Source: Sipunculus nudus
Taxonomy: Eukaryota > Annelida > Sipuncula > Golfingiida > Sipunculidae
Reading direction: 5' to 3'
Assembly: GCA_026874595.1 (NCBI GenBank)
Contig: CM049313.1
Location: 48,349,659 to 48,413,658 of the forward strand
Length of the DNA stretch: 64,000 bases
Shown: piece by piece, positions 59,901 through 64,000 of the stretch
How positions within the stretch are numbered: the stretch's first letter is position 1
Layout: the number at the start of each line of letters is the position of its first letter
Program-made: the position numbers and the translations under genes
The notes under the pieces: model-generated
What the model was told of the DNA's origin: nothing
Seen by the model: the letters and a program-made list of their open reading frames with translations, nothing else
The model's database searches: none

Positions 59901-62467
59901 ACATCGAGTATCCCCCAAAATCACAGGGGTGTGGAATAAGTTAGGCATCGAATGTCTCCTGATGCAAGAGCTCTTTTCAGAGATGACAGAGTATCCCAGG
60001 ACATGAAAGAACACTACAAAAAGTTAATGTAGATGATGGTATACCTCCTTTTATGATGTGACAACCATGACACAAACTGACACTTGCCATACACAGCTTA
60101 TCTTATTACATGAGTGGCCTGATGTAAGATTTTAAATGTATGAAAAAAAGTTTAAGTGGGCTTCTTTATTGTACAGGGTACATGTATATTTGTGTGCAAT
60201 AGGCTATCCTACCTGAAACCGGCATCATAGTCTTTGCTAGCGAAGTGGACCGGACCACTTGGACATTTTTGGCTAAAACCCCCCAAAAAAGGGACCGCTG
60301 AACCTGGACCGCACCAGTCTGGACCAGTCCAGACTGTTCTGTGTGGCATTATTTTTAAGTGTGTGGTAAATAGATTTTTTTAAAGAAGGAAAAGATGGCA
60401 CTCAAGCACTGTAGTTAGGGACCCCTGCCCTTGGCTCCTTCAGCAACGATAAAGATGATGCCTGAGTGAATGTTTAATTATTATCTATTTCCTATTAGGC
60501 CCAAAGGTAAAAAAAAGGAGAAATTCAGAGGAGATAGAGATGAAAAGCTAAGGTCTATAGATATTAAACTGGGTGCAAAGTAAGATCAAGGTGACTTGAC
60601 AAGGCTGCTTACTTAGTGAATGTGATGTTCATCTCTTTCTACATAGGTTGTGGTAAGATTATGTCTAGAGGAGAAACCAATTTTGTTGGCTATTGTATGC
60701 TTGTCATTTTTTAAGATTTGTGTTGAGTTTATATCATTTAATCTTTAACATTTGGTGTGTTTGTGCGTGCTCTTAGTTCTGATGTTTTGTTGAACATACT
60801 CACTCTTAAAGCTGGTTTACTTCTAGTTTATATAAGTGTGTCTTAGCTGCACTTAAGAAAGCTATGGATCTGTATATATGCATACAGGGCGGATCCATTG
60901 TTTATATAGGTGTGTAGCTATCTCCAGTTTAGGCTGTCCTTATAGCTCACAGCCTTTAGAATATTAATCCTACTCCACATTCGTTGACTAATATGCCCAT
61001 TGTGGTAAATAGATGTAGACATAATTCAAAGTACGGTCCAACCTGTCTGAACGACCACGTGAAATACACTACATTACATTATATTAACTATAGATAAAAC
61101 CAGTAAAATATGACCACCTGGTTATTACGGATTACGGGCAGTTTTTTCAGACCAAAGTGATATATTGACCTGTCTAATGCGGGCACTCATTGAGCTACTC
61201 ACTGACCAGCACCGACTGGTCAGTTGATTGACCATGTGTGAAGTTGCGGTCACTTGCACTGCTGTTTGTTTTACTGGTGGACATACTGGAAGAACTTGGC
61301 CCGACCCTGGGCACAGAGCCTTGGCTGTGCCCATGAATGGCTCGCACGACTACATATGAATGGAGGTCCCAAAAAGTTAATCTTTGACTTGTTCCCCCAT
61401 GGATTGTCTCTGATCTATTCAGTGTGTCATGAAGGAATTATTACAAAGAGTAGATAATCTATGATGTTCCTGTATAAGAAGCAAATAATGTTAGTATTTA
61501 GTGACATAGGAGTGAAAGCGACAATTAAATCAACATTTGATGGTCAGTTAACTGAAGGTTTTAATGCAAATTTGGCAGCAGCATGTGGTGATCATTCATT
61601 TTCAGGGGTTACAACTGCTATAAATAATGAGCATATTCACAAGGGCGATGTGAAATTCAATACCAGCGGCACACAGGTTTACATCTTGTGTAAAAAGAAA
61701 CCCTGCATAATTAAAAACCAAAGGCTAAGATTCTTGTTTATATAAGTAAAACCCTAATAAAATTTTCAAACAAAAAACAGCCAGAATAGGCGATTGGTTT
61801 CCGCGACTTCAAATAATATTTTCTAATATATCAGTACTACAGATTAACCAACGATGTAAAGTGGACTAACAGAGTGTGTCATTGCTTTTCATGTTAATGG
61901 TATGTCGTTCTGTAAACAATGACAGAAATTAATCGAATGAAGTCGTTTAAACAAGTAAACATGGTAGGCCTTATCAAATGCATACATCCGTCATACATGT
62001 CACCTAAATATCAGCAGTACCTTAATTTTCAGAACCTGTAAACTACGACCACCGGTCTATTACGACCACTTGTGCTCAGTCCCCTGAGGGGTGGCATTAG
62101 ACAGGTTCGAATGTATAAGGTTATGCTCATTTGATGATAAGATAATTCATTGCTCATCTGATTTTAAGTTAATGTATTGCTCATCTGATGGTAAGAAAAT
62201 GTTTTGCTCATCTGATGGTAAGATAATGTATTGCTCATCTGATGATAACCTGATGTATCTTATTTGATGATAAGATAATGTTTTGCTCATATGATGATCA
62301 TTTAATGTATTGCTCCAGCCCATACAGATGACTAGTACGTCTTTCTTTACTTTCAGGCCCTGGAGGACAATGCTGACCTGGTGTTTGTAAAGCCAGACTG
62401 GATCTTTGCCTGCGATAAAAAGCAAAAGACTGTCCCTCATCAGAAGTTTATTGTGGTCCCCAAATGA
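23880..62467 (+). CDS. XRCC1: XRCC1, single-strand-break repair scaffold protein (16 coding exons)
   Basis: XRCC1 is the nuclear scaffold of base-excision and single-strand-break repair; it binds DNA polymerase beta, PARP1, PNKP/aprataxin-family proteins and DNA ligase III. All 16 exons join in frame at GT-AG sites, giving 1839 coding bases (612 residues; 617 if the alternative exon 8 donor is used), close to the 633 of the human protein. Domains: XRCC1 N-terminal domain about 1-150; linker with basic nuclear-localisation clusters about 228-290; BRCT1 about 305-385; acidic linker with the CK2 cluster about 455-473; BRCT2 about 520-612. The gene occupies 38.6 kb because introns 1 (8.4 kb) and 7 (9.0 kb) are filled with repeats. 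Exon entries follow. Confidence 0.97.
24242..24322. repeat. GC-rich palindromic block in intron 1
   Basis: Two adjacent perfect or near-perfect hairpins stand out in AT-rich DNA: GGGGAACC paired with GGTTCCCC, and TGGGGGC paired with GCCCCCA around GGA. They probably mark the end of a dispersed element whose other limit was not identified. Confidence 0.55.
24440..24505 (+). repeat. tRNA-like SINE head in intron 1
   Basis: GGTTCAATTCCCG matches the RNA polymerase III B box, preceded at suitable distance by an A-box-like TTAGTAGCGTGTAGGG and a short CTCT/AGAG anticodon-stem-like hairpin. The T-stem does not pair well, so this is not a functional tRNA. It is read as the head of a tRNA-derived SINE. 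Confidence 0.4.
24838..25381. mobile_element. TIR element, CCACCTG family, copy 1
   Basis: About 30-bp imperfect inverted termini. The left end contains CATGTCTACCTGTTTTTT and the right end contains AAAAAACAGGTGGACA followed by GTGAAATGGATTATAG. The same termini bound 31755-32160. It is 544 bp and non-coding. No convincing target duplication was found. Confidence 0.6.
25431..25459. repeat. Perfect 13-bp hairpin
   Basis: CCACAACTGTGAT, loop ACC, then ATCACAGTTGTGG. It is isolated, just outside the TIR element above. The stem is too short for a typical microRNA precursor. Confidence 0.7.
26414..26938. mobile_element. Mutator-like MITE with palindromic TIRs and 10-bp target duplication
   Basis: The 505-bp element (26424-26928) starts TAGACCAAGTTGTGGCTCTG and ends in its inverse. 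The TIRs are about 56 bp with two or three mismatches. Each TIR contains its own hairpin, with arms GTGGCTCTG and CAGAGCCAC. The flanks are an exact direct repeat, GCGGACATGG (26414-26423, 26929-26938). Long TIRs with a 9-11-bp duplication are typical of Mutator-like elements. No transposase is present. It lies in XRCC1 intron 1. Confidence 0.85.
27377..29345. repeat. Hairpin-started repeat block with ~266-bp tandem units (intron 1)
   Basis: It begins with a hairpin (27377-27406) with arms GTATCCAC and GTGGATAC. The right part contains two units about 266 bp apart, each with CTGCCTTGGGATAAAATCAC and CCACCTGAAATTTTGCAGG. A stretch near 27655-27790 (GTGAACCTGTGAGCTTATGC, GCTAGCATCA) recurs at 38966-39100 in intron 5. 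It is non-coding. Confidence 0.6.
29585..29847 (-). repeat. Inverted copy of the 165-420 repeat
   Basis: Reverse complement of 165-420 with small indels. It is followed near 29870-29905 by CAGCTGAGC and CCCATGGGTCCCTTGTT, a motif also found at about 49587-49615 and, diverged, at 54520-54545, so it may be a common terminus of a dispersed family. Confidence 0.65.
29906..31754. other. XRCC1 intron 1, remaining part
   Basis: AT-rich intron sequence. A more GC-balanced block at about 30600-30980 has short open frames but no recognised domain or splice context. No exon is supported here. Confidence 0.5.
31755..32160. mobile_element. TIR element, CCACCTG family, copy 2
   Basis: The ends contain CAACCCCTGTCCACCTG (left) and CAGGTGGACAGGGGTG (right), near-perfect inverted repeats that match copy 1 at 24838-25381. 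It is 406 bp, non-coding, and ends 172 bases before exon 2. Confidence 0.65.
32333..32425 (+). CDS. XRCC1: XRCC1 exon 2 (residues 18-48)
   Basis: 31 codons, phase 0 on both sides, TTTTATTTTCAG acceptor and GTGGGA donor. It encodes NYPAENLLKPEGFKKWK and KQVSVTIQ of the N-terminal domain. The human Cys20 position, before AENLL, is proline here. Confidence 0.96.
32426..33590. other. XRCC1 intron 2, left part
   Basis: Non-coding. An open frame of 153 codons at 32633-33094 has no recognisable family and biased low-information composition. It is not accepted as a gene. Confidence 0.5.
33590..35040 (+). repeat. Local duplication in XRCC1 intron 2
   Basis: Two diverged copies about 0.8 kb apart (roughly 33640-34190 and 34500-35040) share ATGTCATCAACTGGAA or a close variant, TATATTTTGGATT, and the following few hundred bases. 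It is non-coding. Confidence 0.6.
35238..35342 (+). CDS. XRCC1: XRCC1 exon 3 (residues 49-83)
   Basis: 35 codons, phase 0 on both sides. It encodes IRKIDIGNEGSMFVEVLVG, the highly conserved core of the N-terminal beta-sandwich that contacts DNA polymerase beta. Confidence 0.97.
35482..35998. mobile_element. Probable hAT MITE in intron 3
   Basis: The ends start CAACTATGTAGGACTGAAGT and end ATGGACTCTGCATCACTG, imperfect inverted repeats with GGACT/AGTCC motifs throughout. The flanks carry a 7-of-8 match (CCAAACAG at 35474-35481, CCAAATAG at 35999-36006). It starts 140 bp after exon 3. Confidence 0.5.
36866..37024 (+). CDS. XRCC1: XRCC1 exon 4 (residues 84-136)
   Basis: 53 codons, phase 0 on both sides. 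It contains FMKPNEARNGTNLNQVR and EKWDRVKIVCTQPFNK, completing most of the polymerase-beta-binding domain. Confidence 0.97.
37458..37535 (+). CDS. XRCC1: XRCC1 exon 5 (residues 137-162)
   Basis: 26 codons, phase 0 on both sides, GTAAGA donor. It encodes CYGLSFIKFYSEPD, the last strand of the N-terminal domain, then a Pro/Lys linker. Confidence 0.96.
37536..39424. other. XRCC1 intron 5
   Basis: A block at about 38140-38560 is more GC-rich than its surroundings and may be an inserted element; its ends were not resolved. A short hairpin, TGTCACC and GGTGACA, lies near 38738-38760. A piece at 38966-39100 matches the intron 1 repeat at 27655-27790. Confidence 0.45.
39425..39533 (+). CDS. XRCC1: XRCC1 exon 6
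   Basis: 36 codons plus one base. It encodes VMLGGFKLKAED, then AGSWFADRHKK. The position of the REV1-interacting FF motif in human XRCC1 (LFFSR) is occupied by SWFADR, with a single Phe after Trp. Confidence 0.95.
40577..40662 (+). CDS. XRCC1: XRCC1 exon 7
   Basis: 86 bp, completing a split Gly codon from exon 6 and ending in phase 0. It encodes GAAAVRAASRAADEEHKK and a Ser-rich linker. It is weakly conserved but frame- and splice-consistent. Confidence 0.9.
41456..42463 (+). repeat. Minisatellite-bearing repeat, ATGCCCCCGCC family (intron 7)
   Basis: Starts with a hairpin (41456-41484: ATGCCCCCGCCAC, loop AAA, GTGGCCGGGGCAT), then TATAGT and a GTCCGTC region. Five tandem units of about 178 bp follow (starts near 41541, 41715, 41895, 42074, 42253), each with GTACGGACTTTTTT or a variant and CCTGCAGATA. 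It ends with GGCGGGGGCATT, the inverse of the start, then TTCAGACACATCTAG. It lies between T-runs. It is non-coding. Confidence 0.8.
42471..43860 (+). repeat. Hairpin-ended repeat, AGCTCAGCTGA family, copy 3 (intron 7)
   Basis: Inverse orientation to the copies at 2925-4282 and 5055-5733. It begins with the terminal hairpin (42471-42501), then TATAGT, a GTCCGTCC microsatellite (about 42515-42565) and two sub-units about 660 bp apart. It directly abuts the preceding minisatellite repeat across a TTTTT run. Confidence 0.75.
43875..44032 (+). repeat. Left inverted terminal repeat of DIRS-type element
   Basis: 158 bp; inverse of 48196-48352 with only a few mismatches, so the two could fold back over their full length. 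Confidence 0.88.
44385..44403 (+). repeat. Poly(G) run of 19
   Basis: Nineteen consecutive G within the GC-rich element. It could form a G-quadruplex or reflect a sequencing-sensitive homopolymer; it also disturbs any reading frame through this part. Confidence 0.9.
45052..45207 (+). repeat. Two tandem 78-bp units in DIRS-type element
   Basis: 78 bp equals 26 codons. The units (about 45052-45129 and 45130-45207) are about 90 percent identical and keep all frames open; in one frame both contain PSGRRSRC. They probably lie in the gag-equivalent region. Confidence 0.75.
46190..47560 (+). pseudogene. DIRS-type reverse transcriptase and RNase H remnant
   Basis: The 5' part (about 46190-46600) is spread over frames and has stops (TAG near 46537, TAA near 46548). 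It shows GSRLSDRFPTWVGFTS and MDLKRLNSF, DIRS reverse transcriptase features. From 46601 one frame is open to 48214: LLRNLGFLVIAAKSLLTP and QSLQFLGVPLD mark the end of the reverse transcriptase, then RNase H with SLLGWGAHLAD, LHVNFLALRPVS and RTDNPTVVAYINMQGGT. The signatures are those of DIRS-1-like elements, in which RNase H follows reverse transcriptase. Confidence 0.8.
47660..48230 (+). pseudogene. Truncated tyrosine recombinase of DIRS-type element
   Basis: A frame overlapping the end of the RNase H frame encodes a SAM-like core-binding domain: RIFASRWRLFTEWAS, LDFFVFLLQ and SLRGYRAALLSVL (about 47930-48120). The catalytic half, with the R-H-R-Y residues, is absent; the frame runs into the right inverted terminus and stops at 48230. 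It would be unable to recombine DNA. Confidence 0.75.
48196..48352 (-). repeat. Right inverted terminal repeat of DIRS-type element
   Basis: 157 bp; inverse of 43875-44032. The last codons of the truncated recombinase frame lie inside it. Confidence 0.88.
48377..49698. other. XRCC1 intron 7, right part
   Basis: AT-rich, with no exon. CAGCTGAGC plus CCCATAGGTCCCTTGTT at about 49587-49615 matches the dispersed terminus motif seen at 29870-29905. Confidence 0.5.
49699..49891 (+). CDS. XRCC1: XRCC1 exon 8 (nuclear-localisation linker)
   Basis: Starts in phase 0 after ACTTTCAG. It encodes TPVSVKRKSSTED, a long Ser/Ala/Pro-rich stretch and KRDGPPPLKKTK, giving two basic clusters that suit a bipartite nuclear-localisation signal. 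Two donors in the same phase are possible: GTAGGT after 49891 (chosen) and GTAGGA after 49906, which would add five residues. Both join exon 9 in frame. Confidence 0.9.
49912..50000 (+). repeat. tRNA-Ser-like SINE head just after exon 8
   Basis: AGTTAAGGAGTTGGACCTTG matches the A-box and anticodon-arm part of serine tRNA, and GGTTGAATCCC at about 49952 is a B box. The downstream part GACCTTGTAGGTTCACTC may be the SINE body. Unpaired arms rule out a working tRNA gene. It starts only 5-20 bases after the exon 8 donor sites. Confidence 0.55.
50543..50711 (+). CDS. XRCC1: XRCC1 exon 9 (BRCT1, first part)
   Basis: 169 bp, completing a phase-1 codon and ending in phase 2 at GTAGGT. It encodes FSSLMEDVVFVLSGFQNPER, IRDRAMEMGADYKPDW and GCTHL, the first two-thirds of BRCT1, the domain that binds poly(ADP-ribose) and PARP1. 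Confidence 0.97.
51120..51233 (+). CDS. XRCC1: XRCC1 exon 10 (BRCT1, second part)
   Basis: 114 bp. It encodes CAFQNTPKYNAVRGKG and IVTKDWIRDCYKQKKLLPWR, including the invariant Trp of the BRCT fold in DWIRDC. The AG|ATGTGCC acceptor joins the exon 9 remainder to give HLICAF. Confidence 0.97.
51387..52655 (+). repeat. Minisatellite-bearing repeat, CCCCTCTCA family (intron 10)
   Basis: It opens with an imperfect hairpin (51387-51418, TATCCC and GGGATA arms), then TATAGT and a GTCTGTCCGTCTG region (about 51440-51478). Eight tandem units of about 145 bp follow, each with CCCATGGATAAAGAAACCTA or a close variant and GGGGTCAAAGGTCAC (GGATAAAG near 51555, 51700, 51845, 51990, 52134, 52279, 52424, 52558). 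It ends ATGAGAGGGGATCC, the inverse of the opening CCCCTCTCA. It is non-coding and not a CRISPR array. Confidence 0.85.
53005..53138 (+). CDS. XRCC1: XRCC1 exon 11 (acidic linker)
   Basis: 134 bp. It encodes YRLGKAPSPPGTDEEDDVDD, then a Lys/Pro-rich stretch with KKAPPAKQ. It finishes the end of BRCT1 and starts the interdomain linker. Phase 2 in, phase 1 out. Confidence 0.93.
53505..53570 (+). CDS. XRCC1: XRCC1 exon 12
   Basis: 66 bp, TCTCTTTTCAG acceptor and GTAAGC donor. It encodes KKTIPSNSPAKPSPPTPVDD, a disordered Pro/Ser linker. It keeps frame between exons 11 and 13. Confidence 0.92.
53571..55008. other. XRCC1 intron 12
   Basis: AT-rich; no element ends recognised. A diverged CAGCTGAG...ACCCCAGGGT motif at 54520-54545 resembles the dispersed terminus at 29870. 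Confidence 0.45.
55009..55072 (+). CDS. XRCC1: XRCC1 exon 13 (CK2/FHA-docking cluster)
   Basis: 64 bp. It encodes GGSTDIGESEGDTDDEIQR. SEGDTDDE matches the casein-kinase-2 phosphorylation cluster (human Ser518/Thr519/Thr523 region) that recruits the FHA domains of PNKP, aprataxin and APLF. It has a clear acceptor (TTTTTTCTTCAG) and a weaker GTGATT donor. Phase 1 in, phase 0-completing remainder with exon 14. Confidence 0.94.
55514..55744 (+). CDS. XRCC1: XRCC1 exon 14 (linker and BRCT2, first part)
   Basis: 231 bp. It encodes EDPYAGSTDEEENGEED, nearly identical to the human DPYAGSTDE segment, then LPSFFKNKCFFLYGDF and RRCIIAYDG, the start of the ligase-III-binding BRCT2. Donor GTAGGT. Confidence 0.97.
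55792..55890. mobile_element. Short fold-back MITE
   Basis: About 100 bp. The left arm has AGTGAAATGTTATGCA and GTAAGGTTTT; the right arm carries their inverse (AAAACCTTAC, TGCATAATATTTCACT). It lies 48 bp after exon 14. The target duplication is unclear. Confidence 0.7.
56550..57310. other. Unassigned GC-balanced block in intron 14
   Basis: Less AT-rich than the flanks, with overlapping short open frames (56764-57281) of no recognisable family and no XRCC1-compatible splice sites. It is probably an inserted element; its ends were not resolved. The rest of intron 14 shows nothing recognisable. Confidence 0.35.
58738..58813 (+). CDS. XRCC1: XRCC1 exon 15 (BRCT2, middle)
   Basis: 76 bp, ATTGTTTCAG acceptor and GTAAGT donor. 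It encodes SMEEYMGQKVTHVLTREEW, the second helix and strand of BRCT2. Confidence 0.96.
59331..59871. mobile_element. hAT-type MITE in intron 15
   Basis: The element (59339-59863, 525 bp) starts TAGTTGTGGGAGTCAG and ends GGCCCATCACTA, imperfect inverted ends. It is flanked by an exact 8-bp target duplication GTGTTTTA (59331-59338, 59864-59871). Sub-terminal GATCGATTATTAATCAG-type palindromes are present. No transposase. Confidence 0.78.
59872..62124. other. XRCC1 intron 15, middle
   Basis: AT-rich with no supported exon. Repeated AGACTGG/CCAGTC-type palindromes occur at about 60280-60335. Short frames such as 61461-61745 are not supported as genes. Confidence 0.45.
62125..62320 (+). repeat. 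27-bp minisatellite before the last exon
   Basis: Seven to eight diverged copies of a 27-bp unit with GCTCATCTGATGGTAAGATA (starts 62125, 62152, 62179, 62206, 62233, 62260, 62287). It ends about 37 bp before the exon 16 acceptor. The period divides by three, so the reverse strand stays open with SDEQ repeats, but nothing suggests expression. Confidence 0.9.
62357..62467 (+). CDS. XRCC1: XRCC1 exon 16 (BRCT2 end and stop)
   Basis: 111 bp including TGA. It encodes ALEDNADLVFVKPDWIFACD and ends KFIVVPK. The Trp of PDWIFAC is the conserved BRCT Trp. It joins exon 15 in phase 0 after CTTTACTTTCAG. Confidence 0.97.
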   Translation, partial: ALEDNADLVFVKPDWIFACDKKQKTVPHQKFIVVPK

Positions 62468-62820
62468 GGACATTGTACTGAGTGAGAATATGAACAAGGC
62501 AGCAAAAATGTACAAAAAAAAAGGATCAAAACACATATTAGCATCTCAACTGTCAGACCTAACTGTCTGCCTGCAGTGAAAAGATGAACTTTTTTATGTC
62601 TGTTAATGATAATAACAGGATTATCTTTCCAGTGACCTGTGTCCACATAAGTTTTTCCTCTACAACTTTTTAAAGAATATTTTATATAAATAAATTTCAG
62701 CCTGTGAATGTAGTTCAAGGAAAAAACATTTTACAGACAAGCAATCAGGGTAATACCTCCTGCAATGATCACACCATAAATTTTGTATGCCTTCTTACTT
62801 TAATAAAAATATAATCATAA
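62468..62820 (+). terminator. XRCC1 3' UTR with two polyadenylation signals
   Basis: AATAAA occurs at 62689-62694 and again at 62802-62807, 222 and 335 bases after the stop codon. Either could define the transcript end. Confidence 0.6.
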
Positions 62821-64000
62821 AAACCCTGTAGATTCAGGCACTATCATTGGCTATGGATAGAACCAATTTGATGTAGTTGTGAGATGTACTAAAAGTACAT
62901 CTTAGTCTGGGGCAAGTGCTGCTATTCACAGAGAATCTCAGTCCCGTTGTGGAGCTGGTAACTTGGTCTGAAAATCTGCGTACAGTACTGGAAACAATTT
63001 TCCTGCATAACAGTTCTGTTCACAAGTCAGCCATACTCATTTAAGTTGTAATTTCTATCTTGAATTTCATACAAAACATTCAGGAGTTACTTTGGTAACA
63101 AATTTTCAAATACTTGACAATTTAAACATGAGTTCAAAATGAAGACAACTGACGTCAGACCAGGAAGCAGTCTGTGCAATCTTGTCATCACGTCTGACGT
63201 CAGAATGTGTGAGGATGTGATACCACGTGGCAGTTACAGCTACTGCCAGACTGTGATAATCAAACAACATGGTACACTCTCTCTACTTGGTGAAACTGAC
63301 ATAAGGTATGGATATTTTAATTTGGATATACATCATGTGTCTTGTGGGGTACATTCTGGTATTATAAAGTATTCATTATAACTGGAATTCAAAATTTTAA
63401 GCTTTAAGTGACTTCTGTGCATGATACAGAATGTAATAATTTGTCTGAATAATACTCTCATAAATGACCATGCCTACATGTCTCATGTTAAATAGATCTG
63501 GCACAACATCATATGCTTAAGTTGGGTTTGTGTTGATGAGGTTTTAAATTTGTTATATATGTAAAAGGGAAATTATCATGAAAATGAAACAATGAAAAAT
63601 ATATCACCACAGTTCATGCATATTATTTTAGCATCAACTTAAATGGTTATATGATATCATATAAAATAGAAATACAATTAAATAATAATGCAATGTTGAA
63701 TAATATTGTAAATCCAACAATAATTATAAATAGATATATATTCGATATTTTTACTGAATTTGTCTGTCATTGATGATATATTTCAACTCCAACCATGTTT
63801 CTTTGATTCTATGTCAAATAATTAAGATTTTTAGGACATTCAAATCCCAAAGAAGTGACATCCTTGTCAGGCTTGAAACAAAATGTGCCCCCTGTGGGTG
63901 ACCGTATCATGAGATCGTGGAAATTAATACTCTTTGTGGGTGTCAGTATGATAAGTATATTGATTGTGAAAATGTAACCCTTGCAAACTCACAAATATGA
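62821..64000. other. Downstream flank, nothing recognised
   Basis: AT-rich. A small open frame at 63139-63381 encodes 80 residues without a recognisable domain, and part of it is an imperfect repeat of TGACGTCAGA. No gene is called. Confidence 0.5.

Noticed and set aside
62125-62320. SDEQ-repeat peptide on the - strand (62147-62536)
   Set aside because: It follows from the 27-bp minisatellite period and overlaps XRCC1 exon 16 in antisense.
63139-63381. 80-codon open frame downstream of XRCC1
   Set aside because: No recognisable domain; it contains an imperfect TGACGTCAGA repeat and could be chance.

Overview
The window is animal nuclear DNA. It is AT-rich, the host genes are split by long introns with GT-AG junctions, and repeats make up a large share of it. 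Two host genes are recognisable. XRCC1 is a DNA single-strand-break repair scaffold on the + strand: 16 coding exons from 23880 to 62467, complete, about 612 residues. A hydroxylysine kinase (HYKK/AGPHD1-like) gene on the - strand shows only its first two coding exons (22763-22427 and 18603-18467). The repeat families (GC-poor introns loaded with hairpin-ended repeats that carry GTCC-type microsatellites and minisatellites, a DIRS element, K02A2.6-like and Gmr1-like Ty3/gypsy elements) suggest a marine lophotrochozoan, most likely a bivalve mollusc. That assignment is inference; no taxon-specific marker was read.

Layout. 1-6060 is a mosaic of dispersed repeats, including a duplicated segment in which one copy carries a 1.56-kb TA-flanked transposon (811-2372) and the other keeps the empty site. 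6062-18076 is a decayed Ty3/gypsy element of normal gene order, with 177/182-bp LTRs and target duplication TAAGT. A much younger Ty3/gypsy element (8608-15303, 807/805-bp LTRs, target duplication TACGC) is nested inside it. Its pol order is protease-integrase-reverse transcriptase-RNase H, the Gmr1-type order. Its LTR carries an array of heat-shock-element units just upstream of a TATA box. 18082-23879 holds the visible part of the hydroxylysine kinase gene, hAT-type MITEs and AT microsatellites, then the upstream region of XRCC1. 23880-62467 is XRCC1. Its large introns hold a Mutator-like MITE with a 10-bp target duplication (intron 1), two copies of a CCACCTG-TIR element (intron 1), a likely hAT copy (intron 3), a GC-rich decayed DIRS-type element with long inverted termini (intron 7), minisatellite-bearing repeats (introns 7 and 10), and a hAT MITE and a 27-bp minisatellite (intron 15). 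62468-64000 is the XRCC1 3' UTR and flank.

The two host genes are divergently arranged, with about 1.1 kb between their first coding ATGs, so they may share an upstream region. XRCC1 keeps the N-terminal polymerase-beta-binding domain, the basic nuclear-localisation region, BRCT1, the acidic CK2 cluster that recruits PNKP/aprataxin-family FHA domains, and the C-terminal ligase-III-binding BRCT2. No complete new gene system was found. The most unusual signals are the heat-shock-like LTR on a Gmr1-order retroelement, and a shared terminal design (hairpin, then TATAGT, then GTCC repeats, then tandem array) across three otherwise different repeat families.
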